The position numbers were made by a program, and so were the translations under genes. Below, piece by piece: positions 24,876 through 33,828 of a stretch of DNA of 64,000 nucleotides (position 1 is its first letter; the number at the start of each line of letters is the position of its first letter). The notes under the pieces are model-generated. The model had not been told where the DNA came from. It ran no database searches and saw only the letters and a program-made list of their open reading frames with translations. The stretch is from Thermoactinomyces intermedius (GTDB taxonomy: Bacteria > Bacillota > Bacilli > Thermoactinomycetales > Thermoactinomycetaceae): the NCBI RefSeq assembly GCF_016055025.1, contig NZ_JAECVW010000004.1. The stretch is one strand, 5' to 3'.

Positions 24876-27800
24876 CCTCTACCCCTCCTAGTTGAAAAAG
24901 TATTTGTTTAAGCCCCTGGTATGCTGGCTCATACAATGTTTTTGCCAACTGGATATCCAAGGCTGATGCTTGTGTATTATCTCCTAAATATTGATTTAAA
25001 ATGTTATACCATTGAAATAAGGTACTGTTACTATTTGATTGGTGAAATGCTCCATCCACAAAAAACACACGTGCTGATCTATTGCCACGTACTAATCGCC
25101 CAACTGTTTGCCACACGATAACAAATTGATCCCACGCTACTTCATATATATATTCATTATCGTTGGACTTGAAGGAACTTAGACGTTTAGACCAATGTTT
25201 ATACATATCACGTCGATATTTAATAAGAGCTTGTGCACCTTTTCCATATGTAGAAGGAATTTGATCCTTATTTTCTAAGATTAATTGCATTGCTTTTTGA
25301 TTAATTCCTATGACATGTTGACTAATATCATCCGGAACAGGAAAAGGACGAACTAGGAAAAAAGCAGATCCCAATAATGCACCTTTGTGATCATCCAATA
25401 TATTAAATCCTCTCTGAATTGCCAACAAAGGGGCAACAAGAATATCTGCATCTCGAGAAGAAAAAGATTCAATTTCACCTCTTGATAGGCTAATACTGTC
25501 TAAAGACAAATCTGGATCATCATCCGGCAACATACATAAAACTCGTTGATTCCATTCAGTAGTTCCATTAAGTACATGTGTAATTATGCGTGCTTCTTTA
25601 TAACTCCCGACAACTAATAAGATTTTCCTTGGTTGCTCAGGATTCTGCTTTACCCAATAATCTAATTCTCTTTGAAAGAAGGAAGCTTTTTCTCCTTGTT
25701 TAATGGATAACCGTAAAGCTAATTTCTTTATTTGTTCTGTTCGAAGATTTCCATAAAAGCCAGATACTCGGATAGGTTTATCATTTTCAAAAAATGGTTT
25801 GTATTCAAAATAAATTTTAGGTGCTTCTAATTCTTTATGAGTAGGTATTAAAAGCGCATCTGGTTGCTTAGATAAGTGAAATTGAGGAGATCCTGGTGCC
25901 CAGCTTGTAGCTGAAGTAATAAATACATGTGGACCATAGGTGCCATCTATAAACGCAAAGATTTCATGGAAATGATATAGTATCCATCGTCCAATCCCTA
26001 AGCAATGAATGTATCTAAATAACCCTCCACCTTTCTCATTCTGAGTATATTGATACCCGAGTAACCACCCAATTGGTGAATCTGGTACTAGATCAGAATA
26101 CTCAGTAGGAATGGTTTGAGGAATATCGCCATCATCCCCTACCTCTTTAGTGATCCACCCCCAGTTTCGTAACACATTTTCCCATTTTTCATCCATAACG
26201 ATTAAAAAAACTCCAAACTCTAATTTTCTCAGTAAAGCATCTTTGTTCTTGATCTCCTTTAAAGACCACGGAAGAAACTGCTGAATCCAATGTGAAAGTT
26301 CATTACGAATAACACCTTCTTTTAGATAAAGAGGGTTATTAACTAATTCTGCTAGTCGACCACCTCGTTGCAGTGAAGTAGCATTTCTGGAGTATGCAGA
26401 GAACGCTTCGAAAAGCAATTTTTCTACTTCTTCATTTTTGTTCCCATATGGATCCTTAGCAAACTGTTCTGCCAAATCTCGAATAATAATATAGTTAGTT
26501 AATGGACGCTGGCTAATCCATTTTACTAAATCGGGATTATTCAAGATCATATGCATTAAATGGCTTGCGTGATGCGCTGCTTCCAACAAGTTTCCTCCTA
26601 CTTGACGATAACCTATCTCAATTAAGTCTTTCCAAGAAGTTTGTGATAAACGTGTATGCCATTTAATCTGTAATTTATCTAAAAGTGCCTCAGGTTTACC
26701 AAATAAATCATTTATTGGCGCAAACATTCGGTCCCATAAAACTTGAACACGATCTGCTTCGTCAATGATTACCAAATCGCTGTAATAGTATATGGCTTCT
26801 AAAAAACGCATATCTAATTGATTGAGATTTTCTGGAGCTTGAGAATATATAAAGCTAGCAGGATTTACTATCCATACTCGACTATTTACTAAATCATGAT
26901 TTGCTTGATGAACTGGACAAATAGGGCGAAGCGGGCAGTCATAAGTTTTCCCATCTCTGATTAGTCGGTTACATGGTTCCTGACCAACAGGGATAGGCTT
27001 TTCTACTAACCCATTAAGCGCACAAGATGCAGTTAGCCACCGGGCTGCGATATACGCTGTATCTCTCTTATTGAGCGACTGATATAAAAATTGCTTAGGA
27101 TTTAAGTCTTTTACATGCGCTTGTCCATATTTTGCACGGTGTTGATTGCGTTTGACTCCTAAAGCAGGCGCGGCTGAAATCCCAAGTTTTGTAAATTGCG
27201 CAGCCATATCAATTGCTTCCGAAACAGTCCCTACCATCAAGGTAATGTGAAGTTTTTTCTTCTTTACCAGATAATAAGTGAGTAAGTGAATCAGTGTTGA
27301 TTTACCTGCACCAACCATTCCTACCAAGTGAAATAGACCGTCAATGGTAAAATGGTTAGAGTTTTTAATTAAAAGTCCATTTTTAACAAGGTGAAACCTA
27401 AGATTTTGAACTCGCCAAATCCAATTACCTTTTGGATCTTGTTTTTGTAATTCCTTTGCAACACTTAACAACTCATCCATATGTATTTGAATAGGTGATC
27501 GTTTTCTTCGATAAGTAACCTCCTTAGGAACTTTAGGATGGTCTTTTACCTTTCTTGCTAATGCTTCTGGAAATCGTATATATCTTCGTTCGGTTTCTCC
27601 TTCAACAGTAAAGTAATATTCTTCCCCACCCTGAGCCCAATGTTTTGTATTAATTCTCCATCTAGCAGGGCAACACAATGCTTCATCATAATGTACTACT
27701 CTATCTTGAACAAAAGCAACATAAATCCGCTTGCTCGTCCCTTGTTTTAAATTAACATCATACATTCTAAAATGTTTTGGGTATGCACAATACCTTTCTA

Positions 27801-28083
27801 ACCACTCTCTCCATGAGGATTTAGTTCGTAGATATCTAACACGACGGCGGGCAATTGAACACATTGTTCTAGATTCAATAGTACTGGGTACACTAGGAAG
27901 TTGATACCCTGATAATAAAGCATATACATCTAAAACATGATGATCAGGAATCAATTTTTCATGTAAACGTAAACACAATTCCACTTCCAAAAAACGATCA
28001 AGTTCTATTCTGCTAAAAGGTAAGTCCTTAATTTTTTTGAATTTATTTTTTAATGGTGTTAACCAATCTTTCCAATTACGCAT
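24820..28083 (-). CDS. DinG/XPD-type superfamily 2 helicase of a PIWI-RE island
   Basis: 1087 residues. Walker A is VGAGKST (257-263), Walker B is DEAD (441-444), and the QxxGRxxR arginine-finger motif appears as QTVGRLVRG near residue 1000. Four cysteines between the first two motifs (354, 371, 383, 389; SCALNG, EPCNR, YDCP, ICPVH) fit the 4Fe-4S cluster of XPD/DinG helicases. The first 230 residues have no helicase motif and correspond to the extra N-terminal Z-type region of PIWI-RE helicases. Likely role: ATP-driven unwinding of DNA or R-loops for the nuclease and PIWI protein. Start ATG 28083 overlaps the upstream gene by eight bases with GAGAGG before it. Confidence 0.85.
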   Translation of the reverse strand: MRNWKDWLTPLKNKFKKIKDLPFSRIELDRFLEVELCLRLHEKLIPDHHVLDVYALLSGYQLPSVPSTIESRTMCSIARRRVRYLRTKSSWREWLERYCAYPKHFRMYDVNLKQGTSKRIYVAFVQDRVVHYDEALCCPARWRINTKHWAQGGEEYYFTVEGETERRYIRFPEALARKVKDHPKVPKEVTYRRKRSPIQIHMDELLSVAKELQKQDPKGNWIWRVQNLRFHLVKNGLLIKNSNHFTIDGLFHLVGMVGAGKSTLIHLLTYYLVKKKKLHITLMVGTVSEAIDMAAQFTKLGISAAPALGVKRNQHRAKYGQAHVKDLNPKQFLYQSLNKRDTAYIAARWLTASCALNGLVEKPIPVGQEPCNRLIRDGKTYDCPLRPICPVHQANHDLVNSRVWIVNPASFIYSQAPENLNQLDMRFLEAIYYYSDLVIIDEADRVQVLWDRMFAPINDLFGKPEALLDKLQIKWHTRLSQTSWKDLIEIGYRQVGGNLLEAAHHASHLMHMILNNPDLVKWISQRPLTNYIIIRDLAEQFAKDPYGNKNEEVEKLLFEAFSAYSRNATSLQRGGRLAELVNNPLYLKEGVIRNELSHWIQQFLPWSLKEIKNKDALLRKLEFGVFLIVMDEKWENVLRNWGWITKEVGDDGDIPQTIPTEYSDLVPDSPIGWLLGYQYTQNEKGGGLFRYIHCLGIGRWILYHFHEIFAFIDGTYGPHVFITSATSWAPGSPQFHLSKQPDALLIPTHKELEAPKIYFEYKPFFENDKPIRVSGFYGNLRTEQIKKLALRLSIKQGEKASFFQRELDYWVKQNPEQPRKILLVVGSYKEARIITHVLNGTTEWNQRVLCMLPDDDPDLSLDSISLSRGEIESFSSRDADILVAPLLAIQRGFNILDDHKGALLGSAFFLVRPFPVPDDISQHVIGINQKAMQLILENKDQIPSTYGKGAQALIKYRRDMYKHWSKRLSSFKSNDNEYIYEVAWDQFVIVWQTVGRLVRGNRSARVFFVDGAFHQSNSNSTLFQWYNILNQYLGDNTQASALDIQLAKTLYEPAYQGLKQILFQLGGVEDAESFSFKRTSTHSLGYQ

Positions 28084-29218
28084 GTTTTAACCTCTCTTTC
28101 ACTTGTTTAATAAAATCATCAACAAATATTGCATCACAATTCTCTTGTCCTTTCCAAGTTTGCTTAAATACTTCCAAATAACCAGGTTTCCGGCGATATG
28201 TTGGAAAAACAAAAAATGCCTTTTCCCATAAAAGCACAGTACTAAAAGACTTTTCTTTCCTATTTTCTATCCTCGCAAGATTTCGTGGATTAAATATATC
28301 TTTCATATCAACAGCCCAAAATTCCCCATCAGGGAATTCGATATATAGATCAAATAGATCTATCTCGGGCCACAGTTCAACATTTAATTTTAGTTTTTCT
28401 GTTAATAAGTTATATAAATTAAGAAGCGGTTTTTCTGGACCTACTGTTGAATACTGTATACCACGAATAGTCCTCATTGCTTCTTGAGGACATTCCAAAA
28501 ATGTTGCGTCATGAATGTTTATTATACGTCCACATAAATCACTGTAGCATTGTGCATATTGATTATTCTTCCACTCCAAAGCCCATCCGCAACGCGGGCA
28601 TAATGCAATATACTTCTGTTGTTTATCATATCTTAAACAGATTGGCGGAATAGGTTGATAGCACTGAATTAACAAGGACTGAATTTTTGAGTCCCAATTA
28701 TAATAATCTAAAATTTCAGGAATACCTCTGGTCAAAAACGGATTTTCAACTAAAAATCTCCTCGCCTTGCTATATTCATCAACTAGGTAATTATCATAAC
28801 AATACTTTAGTATTTCTTTCATAGGTCGATCTTGAATCTCACGCTCAAGATCTGACGAACCAACATAATCTTTCCCAAGTTCTATACAAAGTTCAGTGGG
28901 TGAGCCATAAAACAAAATGGAACCTGACAATTGTAATTCCTTAAAGATATCACCCACCCCCTCCCATTTTTCAACTGGACAGTGTAACCACTCAATTAGT
29001 TCAGGAAAATGTTTTGGAGGATCTGCTTCTTGTGTGTAACAAAATAAAGTTAGTCGATCCCAAGCTCGTTGTAAACTTGGTTCAAGTTCTGTCACTGGTT
29101 TATAGGTATGTTGTTTCAATTTTTCTTCTTGATAAATCACTCCAGCTGCCAAGTGAATTAAAACTTCTTCAGCTTCTTTTAGTAAATCTGGGGATATATA
29201 TTTATTCAATCTAAACAT
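28076..29218 (-). CDS. PD-(D/E)xK nuclease with zinc ribbon, PIWI-RE island (Y-type)
   Basis: 380 residues. A zinc ribbon is formed by Cys207, Cys210, Cys224 and Cys229 (LCPRCGWALEW and YSDLCGR). The C-terminal third contains a restriction-endonuclease-like core: EIDLFDLYIEFPDGEFWAVD and the following MKD, giving Asp residues 287/290 and the D304-x-K306 motif. The N-terminal 190 residues are helical with no known motif. First gene of the three-gene operon, so probably the DNA-cleaving effector or a guide-processing nuclease. The ribosome site GAAAGG touches the ATG, so the exact start is less certain. Confidence 0.75.
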   Translation of the reverse strand: MFRLNKYISPDLLKEAEEVLIHLAAGVIYQEEKLKQHTYKPVTELEPSLQRAWDRLTLFCYTQEADPPKHFPELIEWLHCPVEKWEGVGDIFKELQLSGSILFYGSPTELCIELGKDYVGSSDLEREIQDRPMKEILKYCYDNYLVDEYSKARRFLVENPFLTRGIPEILDYYNWDSKIQSLLIQCYQPIPPICLRYDKQQKYIALCPRCGWALEWKNNQYAQCYSDLCGRIINIHDATFLECPQEAMRTIRGIQYSTVGPEKPLLNLYNLLTEKLKLNVELWPEIDLFDLYIEFPDGEFWAVDMKDIFNPRNLARIENRKEKSFSTVLLWEKAFFVFPTYRRKPGYLEVFKQTWKGQENCDAIFVDDFIKQVKERLKHA

Positions 29219-29705
29219 CCTTTCGTCAATTTAAAAATATTAAAAAACAAGATATATAAATTATTTTAGTGTGTTGTGACCAAGTATTTCTCAAGACTAA
29301 TTTAAATCTCGCTAAAATATTGTTTTTAATATTCTTTCCATTTTTATATTAATATCCATCTAAATGATATAGATTCAGAGTTGTAAGAAAACGAGGTATT
29401 AATAAAAGTTAGAATTGATTTTAATGCAAACATTTTATTGTATCTAGTAATATTTTTTTTATTATAATATTCAGTCTATATAAAATTCAATATTAAAAAA
29501 TGGAAAAAATATTTCATAAAAGCGAATGTGCGCATTTTATCAATGATCTACTCTTATATCCGAGATGTATTTTTTTATGCATTTGTTATCCTCATACAAT
29601 CAATACAAAAAATAAAATATATTTTAATATAATATATTTTTATTATAATAATTAATAATAAATATAGCTGGATTAACCTCTTTTTGTTGAATTAGATTGC
29701 TATTA
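29219..29705 (-). other. very AT-rich gene-free stretch upstream of the PIWI-RE operon
   Basis: About 490 bases, mostly A/T with long runs of TATA and ATAATA and no usable reading frame. It must hold the operon promoter; TTGGTC and TTATAT about 18 bases apart near 29235-29265 (minus strand) are one weak candidate. Composition is far from that of the neighbouring chromosome and marks the right edge of the island. Confidence 0.6.
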
Positions 29706-29708
29706 AAC

Positions 29709-29745
29709 AAAAAGAAGCACTTCGATTTGTAAGTGCTTCTTTTTT
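29709..29745 (-). terminator. terminator of the 117-residue gene; inverted copy of 20947-20983
   Basis: AAGAAGCACTT / AAGTGCTTCTT stem whose loop is the exact reverse complement of the loop at 20947-20983. Confidence 0.8.
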
Positions 29746-29782
29746 TGATGAATTTTATGTTCCGGGGAGCAACACCGCATGA

Positions 29783-30136
29783 TTAATAAAATTCACCATC
29801 ATCCCCTTGAACATTGGCTTCCAATTCTTCCGCCAGTTGCTTCATTTTGCGCAAGACTTGGTACTGCAATTTGCCGTCGGATGGGCTTTTCACCGAGATC
29901 CGCCCGTCGCGATATGTAAAATAAGTCATATCCCCGTTTTCGGGGTTGGTCCATAAAGAAAGTCCTTCGTCTTCAAGCTTGATCACTTCGCCGGTGACGG
30001 TTTTTAATTCGACGGCATTGACCAGTTTCATTTCCGAGTCTTTTTCCACAACCTGTTGCCATTCACCAATTCCGATCGGTTTTTTTGGACTGTCCAGCCA
30101 ATAATCGCTCCTTGTCAGATGGAAATCGTAGTGAAT
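29783..30136 (-). CDS. conserved-looking small protein, probably with an ATT start codon
   Basis: From ATG 30049 only 88 residues would be made, without a ribosome site. The same frame stays open upstream as HYDFHLTRSDYWLDSPKKPIG and GEWQQVVEKDSE back to an ATT at 30136, which lies ten bases after AGGAGG; an in-frame TAA lies further up and no ATG, GTG or TTG is available in a suitable place. The likely product is 117 residues, beta-rich and acidic with LEDEGLSLWTNPENGDMTYF and a helical end. Function unknown. A terminator follows. Confidence 0.65.
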   Translation of the reverse strand: MHYDFHLTRSDYWLDSPKKPIGIGEWQQVVEKDSEMKLVNAVELKTVTGEVIKLEDEGLSLWTNPENGDMTYFTYRDGRISVKSPSDGKLQYQVLRKMKQLAEELEANVQGDDGEFY

Positions 30137-30220
30137 CGTCCGGATCCCTCCTCCCGTGTCACTCCCATTATTATGTATATCGAATCTTTATTCTCCTTTC
30201 TAGTGTTCTCTTTGAAAAAT

Positions 30221-31123
30221 TTACGGTTCCGGCGGTTGCCAAGGATTGACGTGCACAAAGACTTCTTGGATTTCCTGGAATTCATTCATCAACGTTTCTT
30301 TGACCCGCGAGGCAATATCGTGCCCCTCTTTGACCGTCAAATCCGCAGGCACCCCGACACGGACATCGATCAAACGGTAATGGCCGTGTTCCCGGCCCCG
30401 CAATTGATCAATCCGCTTGACGCCGTCTACCTTCAGGATTAATTCCCGGTAAATCTTCAACTCTTCTTCCGGGATGTTGCGTTCCATTAAAATATCGACG
30501 GCTTCTTTTCCCATATGAATGGCAACGCGCAAAATCAGAAGGGAAACGACGATACTGGCCAACGGATCGCCGTATTCCGCAAAAGGAACCGACTGGTGCT
30601 GTCCCCATAACGCCAGGCCAATCCCGACCACGGCGGCAAGGGAAGCGTAGACATCCGACAAATGGTCATATGCGGTTGCGATTAATCCTTTGCTGTTTAC
30701 CCTTTTTCCAATTTTGATGGTATAGACATAAAGAATTTGTTTCCAAATCAGCGAAATCACGGCGGCAAGCAAGGAAAGGACATGCGCTTCGACAAACGGC
30801 TCAAACAGGGCAGCAACGGATTCATAAATCATAAACAGGGAAATCAAAAGCAACACAATTGCGACCATGCCGGAAGCGATTACTTCCGCTTTCCCGTGGC
30901 CGTAAGGATGCTCCCGGTCGGCCGGCATCTTGGAAATCCGCATGGAGCCCAAGGTGGCGCCGGATGCCGCGATATCGGCCAAATTGTGAAAGCCGTCGGC
31001 AATCAGGGAAGGGCTTTGAAACAGAAAGCCGACCATCAGTTTCAAAATGGTCAGGGCAATATTGCTGACCAACCCGATCCACGCTGCCGCCATCGGGGTT
31101 TGCAATTTGGATTTGAGCTTCAT
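30221..31123 (-). CDS. cation diffusion facilitator, FieF/MntE-like
   Basis: 300 residues with six transmembrane helices and a cytoplasmic C-terminal domain (VDGVKRIDQLRGREHGHY). Metal sites: LIADGFHNLADIAAS in helix 2 (here D and NxxxD), HPYGHGKAE before helix 3, and ATAYDHLSDVYAS in helix 5. This pattern is of the iron/manganese group rather than the CzcD type found at 4619. Start ATG 31123 follows AAAAAGGTGATC. It would export Mn(II) or Fe(II) from the cytoplasm. Confidence 0.88.
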   Translation of the reverse strand: MKLKSKLQTPMAAAWIGLVSNIALTILKLMVGFLFQSPSLIADGFHNLADIAASGATLGSMRISKMPADREHPYGHGKAEVIASGMVAIVLLLISLFMIYESVAALFEPFVEAHVLSLLAAVISLIWKQILYVYTIKIGKRVNSKGLIATAYDHLSDVYASLAAVVGIGLALWGQHQSVPFAEYGDPLASIVVSLLILRVAIHMGKEAVDILMERNIPEEELKIYRELILKVDGVKRIDQLRGREHGHYRLIDVRVGVPADLTVKEGHDIASRVKETLMNEFQEIQEVFVHVNPWQPPEP

Positions 31124-31211
31124 CCGATCACCTTTTTTTGGTTTCTTATCTTATCATTATGCCTAAAAAATCCTTTTTTCATTTTTAATTTGTAAAGATC
31201 TGAACAATTCC

Positions 31212-31241
31212 TTGCAATTCATGTGTCCTTTCCTTTATACT
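31212..31241 (+). promoter_or_regulatory. sigma-A promoter of the lysine riboswitch/lysA unit
   Basis: TTGCAA at 31212-31217 and TATACT at 31236-31241 with an 18-base spacer, about 60 bases before the L-box. Confidence 0.65.
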
Positions 31242-31299
31242 GGAACGTAATTAAAATCACCAATAAAAATCATATTGAAAAAAACCTCATCATAACTAG

Positions 31300-31455
31300 T
31301 GATGAGGTAGAGGTTGCGGCTTTTATGATTACTTCCCGCGAGGTACAGAGATGCCGATGACTGTGAAGGAAAGGAAAAGCCGCCGAAGTCTGTTTGTTTC
31401 TCTGGGCAAGCAGGCTGGGCCCGTCTCCGAACAGGAACGGGACTGTCACACGGTT
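31300..31455 (+). promoter_or_regulatory. lysine riboswitch (L-box)
   Basis: Contains the conserved L-box blocks in order: GAGGTAGAGGTTGCGGC, GAGGTACAGAGATGCCGATG, GTGAAGGAAAGG, AAGCCGCCGAAG, GGCAAGCAGGCTGGGCCCG, and GGAACGGGACTGTCAC. It is followed by a terminator and lysA, the classical arrangement in Bacillales. Lysine binding should favour the terminator and shut off lysA. Confidence 0.93.
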
Positions 31456-31557
31456 CACTTCTCTTGAATCGTGTGGTGCGCTATCTTTAGGAGAAATGGT
31501 TATGGTGTGGTGAAATATCGACCCGTCTCACGGATGGGGATTCTGCCCTTGCCTGTC

Positions 31558-31590
31558 TCTCCTAACACCAGTTGATTAGGAGGTTTTTTT
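31558..31590 (+). terminator. riboswitch terminator whose 3' arm contains the lysA ribosome site
   Basis: CTCCTAA (31559-31565) pairs with TTAGGAG (31576-31582), followed by seven T residues. AGGAGG at 31578-31583 is the lysA ribosome site, so the hairpin can also block translation. Confidence 0.85.
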
Positions 31591-31592
31591 AT

Positions 31593-32909
31593 ATGTTTTT
31601 GCATCACTTGAGGATAAACGATTCCGGCCATTTGGAAATCGGCGGATGTGACACGGTCGAACTGGCAGAACAATTCGGCACGCCGCTGTTTGTGTATGAT
31701 GAAATGCAAATCCGCCAAAATGCAAGGCGTTTTTTGCTGGCTTTTCAAAAAAGCGGTTGTCCCCACCAAGTGGCCTATGCCAGTAAAGCGTTCAGTTGCC
31801 TGGCCATGGCGGAATTGGCTCATGAAGAAAACCTTTCGCTGGATGTCGTCTCCGGCGGTGAACTTTATACGGCTCTTCAGGCCGGTTTTCCTGCAGAGCG
31901 CATTCATTTTCACGGGAACAACAAATCGGAAGCAGAGCTCCGGATGGCTCTGGAGGCAAACATCGGCTGTTTTGTCGTCGATAACTTTTTTGAACTGGAG
32001 ATGCTTCATGACTTGGCCGAAGCGTACCGGAAAAACGTGAAAATTTTGCTCCGATTGACCCCCGGCATTGAAGTCCATACGCATGAATACATTACCACCG
32101 GTCAGGAAAATTCCAAATTCGGCTTCAGTGTCAAACACGGGCAATCATTGATGGCGGTAAAACGGGCGTTGGCCAAACCCTGTTATGAATTGCTGGGGGT
32201 TCATGTCCACATCGGATCGCAAATTTTCGAAACGGAAGGGTTTATTCAATCGATTCAAATGATTCGGAAGCATCTGGATGAGATCCGCGCCGAAACCGGC
32301 TATGAAGCAAAAGTTTTAAATGTCGGCGGCGGGTTTGGGATTCAATATACCGATGAAGACAGGCCGCTTCCGATTGAAAATTATGTACAAGCCATCACGG
32401 AAGAAGTGAAAAAAGCATGGAATGAACGTGGATTGAACATCCCGGAAATATGGGTGGAACCCGGGCGCAGCATTGTGGGAAACGCCGGCATCACGATTTA
32501 CCGGATCGGCGCCATCAAGCAAATTCCTGGAATCTGCAAATATGTTTCCATTGACGGCGGCATGACGGACAACATCCGCCCCGCTCTTTACCAAGCCAAA
32601 TATCATGCCGTTTTGGCCAACAAAGCGGATGCCGCTTTGGAAGAGACGGTCACCATTGCCGGAAAGTGTTGTGAATCAGGCGATCTTTTAATTCAGGATA
32701 TTTGTTTGCCGAAAGTCAGCAGCAATGACCTGTTGGCCATCTTTTCCACCGGCGCCTACGGATATTCAATGGCAAGCAACTATAACCGCCTTCCCCGGCC
32801 GGCCGTCGTTTTTGTCAAAAACGGAACACCGCGTGTCGTGATTGAACGCGAAACCTATGATGATTTGATTCGAAAAGACCTGAGAAAAGAAGTTTATGCC
32901 ACTTCATAA
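31593..32909 (+). CDS. lysA: diaminopimelate decarboxylase
   Basis: 438 residues from ATG 31593, ten bases after AGGAGG. PLP lysine is Lys65 in AYASKAFSCLA; other family motifs are VVSGGELYTAL, HFHGNNKSEAEL, HVHIGSQI, LNVGGGFGI, VEPGRSIVG and CESGDLL. It removes the carboxyl group of meso-diaminopimelate to give L-lysine in the cytoplasm. Control by the lysine riboswitch upstream confirms the role. A hairpin follows the stop. Confidence 0.96.
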   Translation: MFLHHLRINDSGHLEIGGCDTVELAEQFGTPLFVYDEMQIRQNARRFLLAFQKSGCPHQVAYASKAFSCLAMAELAHEENLSLDVVSGGELYTALQAGFPAERIHFHGNNKSEAELRMALEANIGCFVVDNFFELEMLHDLAEAYRKNVKILLRLTPGIEVHTHEYITTGQENSKFGFSVKHGQSLMAVKRALAKPCYELLGVHVHIGSQIFETEGFIQSIQMIRKHLDEIRAETGYEAKVLNVGGGFGIQYTDEDRPLPIENYVQAITEEVKKAWNERGLNIPEIWVEPGRSIVGNAGITIYRIGAIKQIPGICKYVSIDGGMTDNIRPALYQAKYHAVLANKADAALEETVTIAGKCCESGDLLIQDICLPKVSSNDLLAIFSTGAYGYSMASNYNRLPRPAVVFVKNGTPRVVIERETYDDLIRKDLRKEVYATS

Positions 32910-32932
32910 ACGATTACTGAAAAACATCCCGA

Positions 32933-32968
32933 TGATCCAGCCGGAATCCGTTGGTCATCGGGATGTGT
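32933..32968 (+). terminator. hairpin after lysA
   Basis: ACATCCCGATGA and TCATCGGGATGT form a 12-base stem with a long loop; no T-run follows, so termination is uncertain. Confidence 0.45.
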
Positions 32969-32987
32969 CATGACGGGCTTGCATCCT

Positions 32988-33752
32988 TTATACTTTGTGC
33001 ATGCCGGTATAGATGAAAATGGCGTCTCTCAAGAACTCGGTCATCCCCGGTTCCTTCTCATAGTAGGCTTTAAAACGTTCATCAACCACATACATTTGCG
33101 CAAGGTTGGCATGAGCTTCCTTGCTGTAATCACTCCAAGAAAACATCAGCCATTGTTTATGCAGATCCGCCGCTTTTTGGGCCAGATCCCCGGCCGGGTC
33201 TCTCTGCTGATAAGCCCGGGTCAGCGTTTCAAAAATCTCATCATTCAAACGTTGCATTTTTTCGTACTCTTCTTTGGTCATCCGAAGCAGTTTTTCATTG
33301 GAGCGATTGACCACCTCGTCTCCATATTTTTCTCGGATCTCTTCCCCGTACTTTTCTTCATTTTCTTCAACCATCCGTTTTTTGAAAGCTTCAAATTTCT
33401 CTTGATCCGTCATGGTTCCTCTCCCCTCCATCGCATCAATGGTTTTTTCCACATTGGCAATCAAACGGTCCAGATGTTCCCGTTTTTGCATCAGTTGCCG
33501 ACGGTGTTCGTGTAGCGCTTTGAGCCCGTCATAGTCCGGGGACGTGATGATCTCTTTAATGACATCCAGTTTCACCCCGAGCTCCTTGTAAAACAAAATT
33601 TGCTGCAGACGGTTCACTTCTTTCGGGCCGTAAATTCGGTACCCGGATGAATTGATCCGTGCAGGTTTCAAGATTCCGATCTCATCATAGTAACGAAGGG
33701 TCCGTGTGCTGACTCCGGCCAACCGGGCCAATTTCTGCACGGTGTATTCCAT
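32988..33752 (-). CDS. MerR-family regulator with TipAS ligand-binding domain
   Basis: 254 residues from ATG 33752, behind CCAGGAGGTG. The N-terminal MerR winged helix reads YTVQKLARLAGVSTRTLRYYD and ARINSSGYRIYGPKEVNRL. A coiled linker (residues 80-120) leads to a TipAS-type helical domain (EKYGEEIREKYGDEVVNRSN, then GDLAQKAADLHKQWLMF). TipAL proteins are activators that bind thiopeptide antibiotics and related multidrug ligands. The gene lies behind a promoter of MerR type with a long spacer, so it is probably autoregulated. Confidence 0.92.
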   Translation of the reverse strand: MEYTVQKLARLAGVSTRTLRYYDEIGILKPARINSSGYRIYGPKEVNRLQQILFYKELGVKLDVIKEIITSPDYDGLKALHEHRRQLMQKREHLDRLIANVEKTIDAMEGRGTMTDQEKFEAFKKRMVEENEEKYGEEIREKYGDEVVNRSNEKLLRMTKEEYEKMQRLNDEIFETLTRAYQQRDPAGDLAQKAADLHKQWLMFSWSDYSKEAHANLAQMYVVDERFKAYYEKEPGMTEFLRDAIFIYTGMHKV

Positions 33753-33774
33753 GATTTCACCTCCTGGCATCTTC

Positions 33775-33806
33775 ACTGTACACCTTGACGTATGCGTCAA
33801 TGTCAA
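33775..33806 (-). promoter_or_regulatory. MerR-type promoter with 20-base spacer and operator dyad
   Basis: On the minus strand TTGACA (33806-33801) and TACAGT (33780-33775) are 20 bases apart. The spacer holds TTGACG-CATA-CGTCAA (33785-33800), a perfect dyad. Over-long spacers with an internal dyad are the hallmark of promoters activated by MerR proteins. Confidence 0.75.
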
Positions 33807-33828
33807 TCATTTTTTCGTGTTTTTTCTG

